NCBI GenBank assembly: GCA_016763475.1
Contig: JAESTV010000279.1
Coordinates: 1-34,864, forward strand
Origin: Roseicyclus sp.
GTDB taxonomy: Bacteria > Pseudomonadota > Alphaproteobacteria > Rhodobacterales > Rhodobacteraceae
Direction of reading: 5' to 3'
Length of the DNA: 34,864 nucleotides
Shown: piece after piece, positions 1 through 6,597 of the stretch
Position numbering within the stretch: the stretch's first letter is position 1
How the letters are laid out: each line of letters opens with the position of its first letter
The notes under the pieces: model-generated
Seen by the model: the letters and a program-made list of their open reading frames with translations, nothing else
Database searches by the model: none
Told to the model about the DNA's origin: nothing
Position numbers and translations under genes: made by a program

Positions 1-207
1 CGCGCCGCTATTGGATAACGGCCCAAACCCCTGCAAATACTGCCCTCACGCGCCCATTCGCTATCGGATAACAGCCCTTTGAGCGCCCCCCCGATATTGA
101 ATGACAGCCCCCACCTGCTCCATATTCATTTGTGAAGCTGCCCTAACCGGCCACCTGACAGGTCACCTGACAGGCCCCCACACCCGGCCACCTGACTGGC
201 CCATGAA
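1..207. repeat. Upstream region with two families of short direct repeats
   Basis: No gene is visible here. Three related 17-nt units occur at 8-24, 61-77 and 94-110, all variants of TATCGGATAACAGCCC, with a weaker fourth near 132-143. Nearer the first gene a 12-nt unit occurs three times: CCACCTGACAGG at 151-162, TCACCTGACAGG at 163-174 (directly abutting) and CCACCTGACTGG at 188-199. Head-to-tail repeats upstream of an operon are typical of regulator binding sites, but no regulator can be assigned from sequence. Confidence 0.5.
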
Positions 208-513
208 ATGAGCGAACCAATGAAACGATTCCTTAAGCCCCTCCTCGCCGCCCTTGCACTTTCCGTGCTGGCTGGCCCCCTCCACGCCGCATGTTATGCA
301 GAATATCGCGCAAGGATGGATAACCCTTTGCGTCTGCACTACGGTGTGATCGAAATACGCAACAGCGCATGTTCGGTTGGGGCCGCCACTGGTGAGGTCG
401 CCAGCCGCCTTGCGTCACAGGGTTGGACGTTGGTGCAGGTGCAGTCGGTCTTCCAGGACGATGGCCTCGCCGCAAGGAGAGCGGATGCCGGACAATACTA
501 TCTCAGTTTCTGA
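208..513 (+). CDS. Small secreted protein of unknown function
   Basis: This is a 101-aa protein, or 97 aa from the second ATG at 220. It begins with a clear Sec signal peptide: MKRFLKP, a hydrophobic run, then a likely cleavage after LHA before ACYAEY. The mature part is about 70 residues with two cysteines, which could form one disulfide if it is exported. I do not recognise a domain. The downstream membrane winged-helix gene starts inside its 3' end with a 29-nt overlap, so the two are probably translated together. Neither start has a strong ribosome binding site, and 220 gives the more typical signal peptide. Confidence 0.6.
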   Translation: MSEPMKRFLKPLLAALALSVLAGPLHAACYAEYRARMDNPLRLHYGVIEIRNSACSVGAATGEVASRLASQGWTLVQVQSVFQDDGLAARRADAGQYYLSF

Positions 514-1186
514 CACACGGGTTGCCTCAACCCGCGTTGTCCAGCTCGGAATTATGGCGGTTGTCACAGTGCTTGTGGCCTCCGCCATTTTTCTGTTTGT
601 GAACCTGCCTGATGCAGACGCCTTTAACGAGGCGGTGGTGCAGGTGTTTGAAACCAACGATGTCCGCAACCCCGACGCAATCCGGGTGCTGGAGATTCTG
701 GCGCAATCGGGCACCACATTCTCCAAGGTATTGGCCAGCTACCGTGCCGTGATCTTTGTCTTGATGGTCTTCGCCACCGCGCTCCTGGTGGCGTGTATGG
801 TGTTCCTTCTGACCATCATCACCCTGAACCGCCGGATCCGCGAGATTGAACGTCAGGGAATTCAGGTGTCCTCGCTGATCTTGTCCCGTGAAGAACGGGT
901 TGTTCTGATCAACAACCTGGAATTCAAACTGACCGATGCCGCGATGGAAACGTTGTCCGTACTGGCCGAAGCGCGCCTCGACGACGACATCCTGTCAGGT
1001 GCGCAGATCGAAGCCATGGTTTCCGGCAAGCCCGAGATTGATGTGGATGAGGCCGCAGGCGCCACCCGAATCAAACGCCTGCGCGATACGTTGGGTAATC
1101 AGATGGTCAGTGAGTTGCTGATCAAGAACATTGCGCGACGTGGTTACATTCTGGCGATCGACAAAGGCGTGATTAAGATGATGTGA
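485..1186 (+). CDS. Membrane-anchored winged-helix protein
   Basis: This is a 233-aa protein. The start is fixed by an AAGGAG site just upstream of the ATG at 485. Two membrane segments are visible, about residues 18-41 and 88-115, joined by a roughly 45-residue loop. The C-terminal ~100 residues resemble an OmpR/PhoB-type winged helix: ATRIKRLRDTLGN matches the recognition-helix region and LIKNIARRGYILAI matches the C-terminal hairpin. The order is the reverse of ToxR/CadC, where the DNA-binding domain is N-terminal. It would place a DNA-binding domain in the cytoplasm under two helices and could transmit an envelope signal, but no ligand or target can be assigned. It overlaps the small secreted protein upstream and its stop overlaps the GTG of the hydrolase relic. 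Confidence 0.7.
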   Translation: MPDNTISVSDTRVASTRVVQLGIMAVVTVLVASAIFLFVNLPDADAFNEAVVQVFETNDVRNPDAIRVLEILAQSGTTFSKVLASYRAVIFVLMVFATALLVACMVFLLTIITLNRRIREIERQGIQVSSLILSREERVVLINNLEFKLTDAAMETLSVLAEARLDDDILSGAQIEAMVSGKPEIDVDEAAGATRIKRLRDTLGNQMVSELLIKNIARRGYILAIDKGVIKMM

Positions 1187-1672
1187 CGGCCATGGTCAGC
1201 GCCCCTTACCCCGGTCTTGACCCTGACCTTTACACCATCGTCACGGGTCTGAATGCCAATTTTCCGGCGAATCAACACCGTCTGGCGGTAGATGAATTCC
1301 GCGCGCGGCTTGAGGCTTTGGCCGACGGCAAGGTCACCACCCACGCGCCGGGGATGGCGGTGCAGGATGTAACGCTGGACCTGATCGGGCGCGCCGTCCG
1401 AATCCGCATCTATCGTCCGGCGCCATGGACCGAAGGCGGGTCCGCGATGCTGTATATATATGCACGGCGGTGGCTGGATGTTGGGGTCTATCGAGGGCCA
1501 CGATCAGACCTGCACCGATCTGGCCGGCCCAAACTGGCATCGCTGTGGCCAGCATTGACTACGCCCTTGCGCCGGAACATCCCTACCCCGCGGCGTCCTG
1601 CGGTTCCGCAGTGAATCAACCCGTGCAACAGCCGCGTTTGATTGGGTCTGCCGCGCCCTCAAAAGCGCCTGA
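1183..1672 (+). pseudogene. Decayed alpha/beta-hydrolase (HSL/Abhydrolase_3 type)
   Basis: The N-terminal part of a hormone-sensitive-lipase-like esterase is spread over three reading frames. From the GTG at 1183 one frame reads through VRIRIYRPAP to AMLYIY. The next frame, from 1463, gives HGGGWMLGSIEGHDQTC, the oxyanion-hole motif. A third gives GIAVASIDYALAPEHPYPAA from about 1535. Near 1626 homology returns to the second frame as ATAAFDWVCRA and stops at 1670. The first shift lies in a TA-dinucleotide run (1453-1460). The second fits one extra C near 1530. The nucleophile elbow GDSAG and the rest of the catalytic domain are missing, so this is a relic and not one sequencing error. Its start overlaps the preceding stop, so it was once coupled to the winged-helix gene. 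Confidence 0.8.
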
Positions 1673-1689
1673 GTCCATAGGTAAAAACG

Positions 1690-1722
1690 CAAAACGCGGC
1701 CCCAGATCGGAACCGCGCTGTT
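1690..1722 (-). terminator. Rho-independent terminator of the first Tat mini-protein gene
   Basis: CGCGG (1695-1699) pairs with CCGCG (1713-1717). Read on the minus strand, the hairpin is followed by TTTT and then TTTTT a few bases on (1682-1694). It lies about 30 nt beyond the stop of the gene ending at 1748. Confidence 0.7.
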
Positions 1723-1747
1723 TGAAACTCGAATCTGTCAGAAGGCC

Positions 1748-2044
1748 TTAGCAGTACGGCGCGCCACGGCCCCAGCCACTTGCATCTGTGATGTTGCCAC
1801 TGTCAGCGTCCGTTACGCCGGTTGAAACTCCGCCGCCACCACGACCACAGCCACCGTCATCGGTCAGCGTGCCGTTGTCCGCATCGGTGCCCTGGGCGCT
1901 TACCCGGCGCGGGGTCAGTGCAGTGACGGCTCCCGCCATACCACCAACCGCCATCAGGCCCATAAAACCGCGCCGCCCGGTGGGGCGGTCGGTGATGATA
2001 TCAGCGTCGGTCAATGTGTTCTTTGTTGTGTCATCGCTGGACAT
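1748..2044 (-). CDS. Tat-targeted mini-protein with two TDxDxG/GRG units (copy 1)
   Basis: This is a 98-aa protein. The ATG at 2044 is chosen because GAGGAG lies eight bases upstream; an in-frame TTG at 2050 is closer to that site. Residues 1-20 are polar (MSSDDTTKNTLTDAD...). Then comes a twin-arginine signal, GRRGFMGLMAVGG, ending at VSAQG. The mature part is only about 47 residues and holds two copies of a unit, TDADNG...DDGGCGRG and TDADSG...DASGWGRG, ending in APYC. It has two cysteines, the last at the C-terminus. The acidic DxDxG spacing recalls calcium-binding loops, but this is only resemblance. It is a clear paralog of the next gene upstream (2262-2594). I recognise no characterised family. 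Confidence 0.8.
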   Translation of the reverse strand: MSSDDTTKNTLTDADIITDRPTGRRGFMGLMAVGGMAGAVTALTPRRVSAQGTDADNGTLTDDGGCGRGGGGVSTGVTDADSGNITDASGWGRGAPYC

Positions 2045-2211
2045 GGTCAAATCTCCTCAAGTCCAAACCGGACTGTGTTGGGATTTTAGATAGGTGCGTG
2101 GGCAAGGCCAGTCAACGCGGGGAACCCCCCAATCTTCGAATCCGGGCCTCTAATCCGGGCAAACACCTGCGGATTTCCGCCACCAAGCCGTGCGCTCAAC
2201 CCGCGTTAAAC

Positions 2212-2240
2212 AAAGCCGCCGCCCAAACGGACGGCGGAAT
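2212..2240 (-). terminator. Terminator of the second Tat mini-protein gene
   Basis: CCGCCG (2216-2221) pairs with CGGCGG (2232-2237). On the minus strand it is followed by a weak T-rich tail, TTTGTTTA. It separates the two paralogs into independent transcription units. The remaining sequence between the two genes shows no further ORF. Confidence 0.5.
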
Positions 2241-2261
2241 CACAGGACATAAGGGGCCAAA

Positions 2262-2594
2262 TCAGCAGTAAGGCGCGCCACGGCCATAACCCGGTGCGTC
2301 GGTCCCGAGAGAGCCATCATCAGCATCGGTTACACCGGTTGCATAGCCACCACTGCCACGGCCACAGCCGCCATCGTCAAACCAGCTCCCGTTATCGCTG
2401 TCCGTGAGGGATTGCGACTGCGCAGCTCCGGGTGCCAGGGTTACGGCCCCACCGGCCAGACCGGCGACGCCGCCGATAGCCATCAAACCCATAAATCCGC
2501 GCCGCCCCCCAGGGTGGCCCCCAGGATGGCCCGAAGAACGATCCGTCGTGATTTCTGCATCGGTAAGTGTCTTCTTTTTGTCATCGCTGGACAT
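2262..2594 (-). CDS. Tat-targeted mini-protein with two TDxDxG/GRG units (copy 2)
   Basis: This is a 110-aa paralog of the 1748-2044 gene, with AGGAG upstream of its ATG. The N-terminus MSSDDKKKTLTDAE matches copy 1. A short duplicated GHPG stretch precedes the twin-arginine motif GGRRGFMGLMAIGG. After the signal peptide the mature part reads TDSDNG...DDGGCGRG, then TDADDG...APGYGRG and APYC. The conserved features are the two acidic DxDxG loops, two GRG turns, one internal Cys and one terminal Cys. The region between them (GVTDAD) is also conserved. It is transcribed divergently from the JmjC oxygenase, 163 bp away. Function is unknown. Either a small periplasmic metal- or surface-binding protein or a modified peptide would fit. 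Confidence 0.8.
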   Translation of the reverse strand: MSSDDKKKTLTDAEITTDRSSGHPGGHPGGRRGFMGLMAIGGVAGLAGGAVTLAPGAAQSQSLTDSDNGSWFDDGGCGRGSGGYATGVTDADDGSLGTDAPGYGRGAPYC

Positions 2595-2757
2595 AAACGT
2601 AAGCTCCTAAACTGTGTCTGGTTCAATTGGCGCAAAACTTGCCCGATCCGCGTGGCTCGGTCAACACGGCACTACCCTTTTCCAAGAACCGTTGAAAAAT
2701 ACCGCACGCCGTGGTCTGTGTAAGCCGAACCATTTTTCCAAGCAGAATGAGCCGCGG
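2595..2757. promoter_or_regulatory. Divergent promoter region between Tat mini-protein and JmjC oxygenase
   Basis: These 163 bp separate two start codons facing away from each other. A possible minus-strand -35 box, TTGACC (complement of 2659-2664), has only a poor -10 match (CAAGTT) 17 bases on. No convincing plus-strand promoter or palindrome was found. The arrangement itself suggests shared control. Confidence 0.35.
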
Positions 2758-3933
2758 ATGACCCAAGATTTCAGCTTCGATTGGGCCATTGCGCCCGAAA
2801 CCCCCGAAACCTTTTTCGCCGAGTATTTTGAGAAGAAACCGCTTGTCATCAAACGCGGCCAACCGGGGTACTACAGCGATCTGCTGAGTTGTGCCGAAAT
2901 TGACCGCGTTGTCTCAACCATGGGCCTCACCCATCCCGAGGTCACTGTAACGCGCGCCGATGGCAACATTACTCCGGCCGAGTACGCTTATGAGACCGGG
3001 CAGATTGATCCGGTGCGGGTGAACCAGCTTCATGCTGACGGGGCGACGGTAATCCTGTCCGGCCTGCACGAACGCCTGCCGCAATTGGCGAATTACTGCC
3101 GCGCGATGGAAGCCGCCATGTCGGCGCGTATGCAGACCAACATCTACATGACCCCTCCGGGAAATCAGGGTTTCAACCCCCATTACGACAGCCACGATGT
3201 GCTGGTGTTGCAGGTCTCGGGTTCCAAGGAATGGCGGATCTACGGCACGCCGGTTGAACTGCCCCTGAAGGATCAGGAATTTGAACGCGGCATGGACGTT
3301 GGCGAAGAAGTCATGCGGTTTATCCTGGAGCCCGGCGATGCCATCTATATTCCACGGGGCTTGGCCCACGATGCGGTCGCCACAGATGAGACCTCGCTTC
3401 ATATCACCACCGGCCTGATGTTCCGCACCTGGGCTGATGTGTTGGCCGAAGCGGTGATTGCCAAAGCCCACCGCGAACCTTCGATGCGGCGCGCATTGCC
3501 GCCCGGCTATGCCAATCACGGCACCGATCTGGACGCGTTTGACGACACCTTTGCAGAGCTTGTGGCGCTGGTCGCAGATGCAAATGTGGGTAAGCTTCTG
3601 GGTGGATTGCGGGAAGATTTCCTGACTGGCCGCGTCCCCCGTGTGGAAGGCCAGATGGCACAACTGGCAGCGCTGGACAGCCTGACCATGGACAGCCGCG
3701 TCGGCGCGCGACCGCACTTGGTTTACGGCCTCCACGATGATGAAGACGGCCAAACCCGCCTGGTGGCTCTGGGGGCCGAGATTGTGCTGCCGTCCTTCGC
3801 CAGAGAGGCGATGGAGTTCTGTATCACCACGTCAGAGTTCCGCCTTGGCGATATGGGCGGTGATTTGGATGACGACGGCAAAATGGTGCTGGCCCGTCGT
3901 CTGGTACGGGAAGGGTTGATGCAGGTTCTGTGA
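2758..3933 (+). CDS. JmjC/Cupin_4 2-oxoglutarate Fe(II) protein hydroxylase, RoxA-like
   Basis: This is a 391-aa protein. The ATG at 2758 gives the expected N-terminus (MTQDFSFDWAIAPETPETFF); the frame is open further upstream but has no family-like sequence there. The jelly-roll core carries the iron ligands as HYD (in PHYDSHDVLVLQVSG) and a distal His in IPRGLAHDA. EKKPLVIKRG near the N-terminus is typical of Cupin_4 proteins. The C-terminus (FRLGDMGGDLDDDGKMVLARRLVREGL) looks like the winged-helix tail of ribosomal oxygenases. E. coli RoxA/YcfD, of similar length, hydroxylates an arginine of ribosomal protein L16, so a ribosomal target is the default reading. The divergent Arg-containing mini-proteins offer an alternative substrate. 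The ribosome binding site is weak. Confidence 0.82.
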   Translation: MTQDFSFDWAIAPETPETFFAEYFEKKPLVIKRGQPGYYSDLLSCAEIDRVVSTMGLTHPEVTVTRADGNITPAEYAYETGQIDPVRVNQLHADGATVILSGLHERLPQLANYCRAMEAAMSARMQTNIYMTPPGNQGFNPHYDSHDVLVLQVSGSKEWRIYGTPVELPLKDQEFERGMDVGEEVMRFILEPGDAIYIPRGLAHDAVATDETSLHITTGLMFRTWADVLAEAVIAKAHREPSMRRALPPGYANHGTDLDAFDDTFAELVALVADANVGKLLGGLREDFLTGRVPRVEGQMAQLAALDSLTMDSRVGARPHLVYGLHDDEDGQTRLVALGAEIVLPSFAREAMEFCITTSEFRLGDMGGDLDDDGKMVLARRLVREGLMQVL

Positions 3934-3948
3934 CCTGACGGTTGGCGC

Positions 3949-3970
3949 GCGGCGGGGTGTATCCTGCCGC
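3949..3970. terminator. Hairpin between convergent genes
   Basis: GCGGC (3949-3953) pairs with GCCGC (3966-3970), with extra G-C pairs inside. It sits in the 54-bp gap between the convergent JmjC gene and the secreted cysteine-rich gene and could serve both strands. There is no long T-tract. Confidence 0.4.
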
Positions 3971-3987
3971 CGTCCGTGCCGTCTGCC

Positions 3988-4503
3988 TCAGCAATCGCCG
4001 CTGTTGTAACACTGGGTCACCTGTTGCAACTGCGCAGGTGTGGGGTTCGAGAACACGTTGCCGGGGCAGGCGTTGATCTCAAGCACATGGGTTCCGTCCC
4101 CATCACGACGGAAGAAGAACAGCGCGTTGGCTTCATCGGCATAGCTGCCGCACCACGCGGCGACACAGGTGACGTCCGCCACGATCCGGGTGGTTAGCGG
4201 CGAGGTGAAGGCCTCACCGGTGAACGCCATTCCGCTGAACTGTGCGACCTGCGTGTAACCTGCCATCATATTGATATCACCCCCCTGCGCCACGGCCCCT
4301 TGGGGTGGGTTGCTTGGACCCGTTGCTTGCAATGACCCCACCGCCACCACGTAATTCGCGGGGCTGTCGGCGGCGTAGCCATAGGTGGACGCAACGCTCG
4401 GTGCGAGGCAACTCAGCGCCGAGGCAGGGCCAGCGGCAACGAGGGCGGCGGCCAAGGCGGCGGCGAGACTGAGGCTGAGGCTGAGGCTGAGGGGGAAACT
4501 CAT
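3988..4503 (-). CDS. Secreted six-cysteine protein of unknown function
   Basis: This is a 171-aa protein. The ATG at 4503 is supported by a GGAG eight bases upstream. It has a long Sec signal peptide built from repeated Leu-Ser pairs, with a likely cleavage after ASA. The mature domain of about 140 residues contains six cysteines (LSC, VTC, AWC, NAC, QCY and the final GDC), an even number that would suit three disulfides. FFFRRDGDGTHVLEI looks like a beta-hairpin. I do not recognise the family. It converges on the JmjC gene and is monocistronic. Confidence 0.65.
   Translation of the reverse strand: MSFPLSLSLSLSLAAALAAALVAAGPASALSCLAPSVASTYGYAADSPANYVVAVGSLQATGPSNPPQGAVAQGGDINMMAGYTQVAQFSGMAFTGEAFTSPLTTRIVADVTCVAAWCGSYADEANALFFFRRDGDGTHVLEINACPGNVFSNPTPAQLQQVTQCYNSGDC
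4469..4492. repeat. Hexanucleotide repeat (CTGAGG)4 in a signal-peptide region
   Basis: Four perfect copies of CTGAGG encode alternating Leu and Ser on the minus strand, in the hydrophobic core of the secreted six-cysteine protein. The unit is a multiple of three, so copy-number change would lengthen or shorten the signal peptide without breaking the frame. Confidence 0.75.
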
Positions 4504-4703
4504 GGGCAGGACTCCGAAACTATTGCACTGGAGCCAGTCTAACACATCTTACGCTGTCGTTCGGGGGCAGAAGCCACCATCAATCAAAGCCTGCCCAAGC
4601 ACCCTTGCGCCCGCATCAGCAATTGCCGCTGTGACAGCGCCCTGTCGCCCCCAGCAGAGCGCAAGTCGGACCGGCAATTAGGCACCCCCGGCAAACGCCC
4701 GGA

Positions 4704-5207
4704 TCACAACGCGAACTCCCTGAACACAGCCTTATAGATCTTCCGCTTGAACGGCACGATCACGGTCAGGAGGTCACGTTTGCTCATCCAGCGCCAAGCG
4801 CTGAATTCCTCGTCCTTGTGGGTCAGATCGATGACGCTGTCGGGGGCGTCCAGCCGGAACTCCACCCACATCTGCGCCTGCCCGCGAAACCGGCCGCCCC
4901 AGCGGTTTGGGATCACGTCGAGGGGCAGGTCATAGGTCAGCCACTCCGCGGTTTGCTGAACCAGACTGACATGGTCGCGGCCCACGCCTGTTTCCTCCTC
5001 CAACTCCCGGTAGGCGGCATCCAACGGCTCTTCACCCGGATCAATTCCACCCTGGGGCATCTGCCAGGCGGGCGCAGTCATATCAGCCCGCTGACCCGCA
5101 AAAATGCGCCCTTTCGCGTTGGTCAAAACAACCCCCACGCAAGGGCGGTAGGGTAGCTGTGCGGCCTGTTCCGGGGTCAATGAGTTCGATGGGTTCGATG
5201 GAGCCAT
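4704..5207 (-). CDS. rppH: RNA pyrophosphohydrolase (Nudix)
   Basis: The protein is 167 aa from the ATG at 5207. A TTG at 5225, overlapping the ctpA stop as TTGA, would add six residues. The Nudix box is complete at about residues 53-75: GGIDPGEEPLDAAYRELEEE followed by TGV, with the REXXEE core. PYRPCVGVVLTN and the downstream FRGQAQMWVEFRL are typical of RppH, which removes pyrophosphate from 5'-triphosphorylated mRNA and so starts decay. It is the last gene of the gpmI-envC-ctpA-rppH operon. Neither candidate start has a clear ribosome binding site, which suggests coupling to ctpA. Confidence 0.92.
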   Translation of the reverse strand: MAPSNPSNSLTPEQAAQLPYRPCVGVVLTNAKGRIFAGQRADMTAPAWQMPQGGIDPGEEPLDAAYRELEEETGVGRDHVSLVQQTAEWLTYDLPLDVIPNRWGGRFRGQAQMWVEFRLDAPDSVIDLTHKDEEFSAWRWMSKRDLLTVIVPFKRKIYKAVFREFAL

Positions 5208-5221
5208 GGGGTCAGCGTCAG

Positions 5222-6547
5222 TCAATCCGGCCCCAGAGCGCTCAGGCCGGTCAGGATGTCGATGGCGTAGGCCAGCTGGTAGTCGTCGTTCCGCAATGCG
5301 GCGGTGGCTTCCGCCTCGGCCCGTTCTTCCTCCAGCAAACGCAACTCATCTTCGGTCAGGGACGCGTTCTCGATCGCCCCGCGCAAAGACGCCTCGGTAC
5401 GGGCCGGACGACCGTTGTCCTCTTCCTCAACCTCAATCGGATCACGCTGTTCCACGATGATATCGGGGGCAACCCCAAGGGCCTGAATGGACCGGCCCGA
5501 CGGGGTGTAATACAGCGATGTGGTCAGGCGCATCGCGCCGTCACCGGCCAGGGGCATCACCGACTGGACCGAACCTTTGCCAAACGAATTTGTGCCCACA
5601 ATAACCGCACGGCGTTGATCTTGCAGCGCCCCGGCCACAATCTCGGAAGCTGACGCAGAGCCGCCGTTGATCAGCACCACCATCGGCAGGCCTTCGATCA
5701 TGTCACCGGGTGTTGCGTTATAGCGCTCGCCATCCTGCGGTTCACGGCCACGGGTCGAGACAATCTCCCCCTGCTCAAGGAACGCATCGGACACCCGGAT
5801 CGCCTGCGACAGCAGGCCACCGGGGTTGTTGCGCAGATCCAGCACAACGCCGTTCATATTCTCAATCCCGCCAACTTCTTCGATCAGCTCCAGCAACCCG
5901 TCGCGAAGGTTCGGATAGGTCTGGTCGCTGAACGTCGACACCCGCAGGATCGCTGTGTTGCCCTCCATCCGCACACGCACGGCGGTAAGTTGGATACGGT
6001 CACGGGTGATGGTGATGTCGAACGGCTCCGGCGCATCCTCCCGTACAATTGTGATGACGATATCGCTGCCCACCGGGCCGCGCATCAGATCCACCGCTTG
6101 TTCCAGGGTCAGGCCAAGCAGCGCTTCGCCATCCACATGAGTGATGAAATCACCGGCCTCAACCCCCGCTTCCATCGCAGGGGTGTCATCCATTGGCGTG
6201 ATCACACGGACAAAGCCGTCTTCCTGCGTCACCTCGATACCAAGGCCGCCGAACTCACCACGGGTCTGCACCTGCATGTCAGCAAAGTCGTTGGCCGAGA
6301 TGTAGGACGAATGTGGGTCCAGTGAGATCAACATGCCGTTGATCGCCGCTTCAATCAGTTCGGCCTCATCCACCTCTTCCACGTAATTCTGACGAATACG
6401 CTCGAAGATGTCACCAAACAGATCCAGCTGTTCATAGACCGACGAATTGCGAGCGGCCTCCTGCGCCAAAAGTGGTCCGGCGACCTGTGTGCTCAACAGC
6501 ACCCCGCCTGCAATGCCACCTATGGCTGCAAAGATAAATTTCTTCAT
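5222..6547 (-). CDS. ctpA: C-terminal processing peptidase, S41 family
   Basis: This is a 441-aa protein starting at MKKFIFAAIGG, with AAGGA upstream of the ATG at 6547. An N-terminal signal or anchor segment is followed by the S41 N-terminal helical part, a PDZ domain (GGLGIEVTQEDGFVRVITPM...) and the catalytic core. The catalytic Ser lies in GGSASASEIVAG and the Lys in TNSFGKGSVQ, about 25 residues on. These periplasmic proteases trim C-termini and in several proteobacteria control murein hydrolases. That suits its place directly after envC, with a 50-bp gap. The acidic C-terminal region (EVEEEDN..., LLEEERAEAEA) is a variable tail. Confidence 0.93.
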   Translation of the reverse strand: MKKFIFAAIGGIAGGVLLSTQVAGPLLAQEAARNSSVYEQLDLFGDIFERIRQNYVEEVDEAELIEAAINGMLISLDPHSSYISANDFADMQVQTRGEFGGLGIEVTQEDGFVRVITPMDDTPAMEAGVEAGDFITHVDGEALLGLTLEQAVDLMRGPVGSDIVITIVREDAPEPFDITITRDRIQLTAVRVRMEGNTAILRVSTFSDQTYPNLRDGLLELIEEVGGIENMNGVVLDLRNNPGGLLSQAIRVSDAFLEQGEIVSTRGREPQDGERYNATPGDMIEGLPMVVLINGGSASASEIVAGALQDQRRAVIVGTNSFGKGSVQSVMPLAGDGAMRLTTSLYYTPSGRSIQALGVAPDIIVEQRDPIEVEEEDNGRPARTEASLRGAIENASLTEDELRLLEEERAEAEATAALRNDDYQLAYAIDILTGLSALGPD

Positions 6548-6597
6548 TGCGCGTCGTCCTTCTGTTTTATTCCAGCACGGGCGTGCCATCCCGGAGC

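Noticed and set aside
1-207. CRISPR array or phage attachment site
   Set aside because: The repeats are short, diverged and irregularly spaced, with no cas, integrase or tRNA gene nearby.
2914-3753. 279-codon open frame antisense to the JmjC oxygenase
   Set aside because: No start signal or domain, and it is contained in a well-supported gene.
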